NCBI GenBank assembly: GCA_000344275.1
Contig: AORU01000008.1
Coordinates: forward strand, 1-64,000
DNA from: Streptococcus oralis subsp. tigurinus AZ_3a
GTDB lineage: Bacteria; Bacillota; Bacilli; Lactobacillales; Streptococcaceae
Length of the DNA: 64,000 nucleotides
Direction of reading: 5' to 3'
Shown here: piece after piece, positions 63,766 through 64,000 of the stretch
Position numbering within the stretch: position 1 is the stretch's first letter
Layout: each line of letters starts with the position of its first letter
The notes under the pieces: model-generated
What the model was told of the DNA's origin: nothing
Seen by the model: only the letters and a program-made list of their open reading frames with translations
Database searches by the model: none
Translations under genes and position numbers: made by a program

Positions 63766-64000
63766 ATGATTACTATTAGAAGGCAAGAAATCGTCAAGCT
63801 AGAGGATGTTTTGCATCTCTATCAGGCAGTTGGATGGACAAATTATACACATCAACCTCAGATGTTGGAGAAAGCCTTGTCTCACTCATTAGCGATTTAT
63901 CTGGCACTTGATGGTGATGCTGTTGTGGGCTTGGTTCGTTTGGTTGGAGATGGTTTTTCATCGATTTTTGTCCAGGATTTGATCGTTTTGCCTAGCTATC
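63766..64000 (+). CDS. GNAT-family N-acetyltransferase, partial at the window end
   Basis: ATG at 63766 follows GAGAGGTG. The first 78 codons read MITIRRQEIVKLEDVLHLYQ... and DGDAVVGLVRLVGDGFSSIF, matching the N-terminal half of small GNAT acetyltransferases; the acetyl-CoA motif would lie beyond 64000. It is probably co-transcribed with the previous acetyltransferase. Confidence 0.7.
   Translation, partial: MITIRRQEIVKLEDVLHLYQAVGWTNYTHQPQMLEKALSHSLAIYLALDGDAVVGLVRLVGDGFSSIFVQDLIVLPSY

Noticed and set aside
1..64000. CRISPR arrays, tRNA or rRNA genes, prophage or intact transposase genes
   Set aside because: No regularly spaced direct repeats with unique spacers, no tRNA/rRNA sequence and no intact transposase, integrase or phage structural gene were seen.

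Overview
This window is chromosomal DNA from a low-GC Gram-positive coccus, almost certainly a mitis-group Streptococcus. The order ruvA-tag-...-corA-uvrA, spx-...-ireB-ruvX-folC, nrdD-...-nrdG and the S10-spc-alpha ribosomal cluster matches my memory of the pneumococcal backbone. SD sequences, extended -10 promoters (TGnTATAAT), a ComX cin-box, a CiaR box with a csRNA, and cre-like sites also fit. Several blocks are absent from the pneumococcal order as I remember it and look like accessory insertions. No species call is made.

Layout. 1-180: three consecutive hairpins, possibly the right end of an IS200/IS605-type element, then an Xre regulator. 680-8762: DNA repair (ruvA, tag, uvrA), membrane proteins, corA and an M24 peptidase. 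8763-11823: a magnesium P-type ATPase gene (mgtA) behind an M-box riboswitch, its terminator, and a 23-codon leader ORF with an acidic/proline N-terminus. 11824-16194: spx, lipoproteins, ireB-ruvX-DUF1292, a tandem array of hairpin units, folC. 16380-22877: an iron alcohol dehydrogenase and an accessory five-gene operon (glycosyltransferase, extended SDR, MBL hydrolase, PaaK/F390-type adenylating enzyme, FabH-like condensing enzyme), probably making a small glycosylated acyl-derived product. 23013-30570: cardiolipin synthase, a late-competence transcription unit, anaerobic ribonucleotide reductase (nrdD/nrdG) and neighbours.

30673-45590 is the S10-spc-alpha supercluster from rpsJ to rplQ, including secY, adk, infA and rpoA. 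It has a structured leader, several intergenic hairpins and an internal infA promoter. 45676-48226 holds an ACT-domain protein, a UPF0210 protein, a CiaR-controlled csRNA and a phosphatase. 48321-54647 (minus strand) is an Fbp/Afu-type ABC transporter preceded by a YesM/YesN-like two-component system. A cre-like site overlaps the transporter promoter, which raises the possibility of a sugar-phosphate rather than an iron substrate.

54796-64000: leuS, whose last ten codons recur twice downstream between perfect hairpins; a MarR regulator and an acyl-CoA thioesterase/BAAT-like hydrolase sharing two identical palindromic operators; yjdF with its riboswitch-type leader; a decayed stretch; an ABC-2 exporter with a LytTR/DUF3021 regulatory pair; and two GNAT acetyltransferases, the last cut by the window end.

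Regulatory RNAs and leaders are the most distinctive part of the window: M-box plus leader peptide, S10 leader, csRNA, yjdF motif, and two repeat arrays whose stems covary. All functional statements rest on reading motifs and context; no database search was run.
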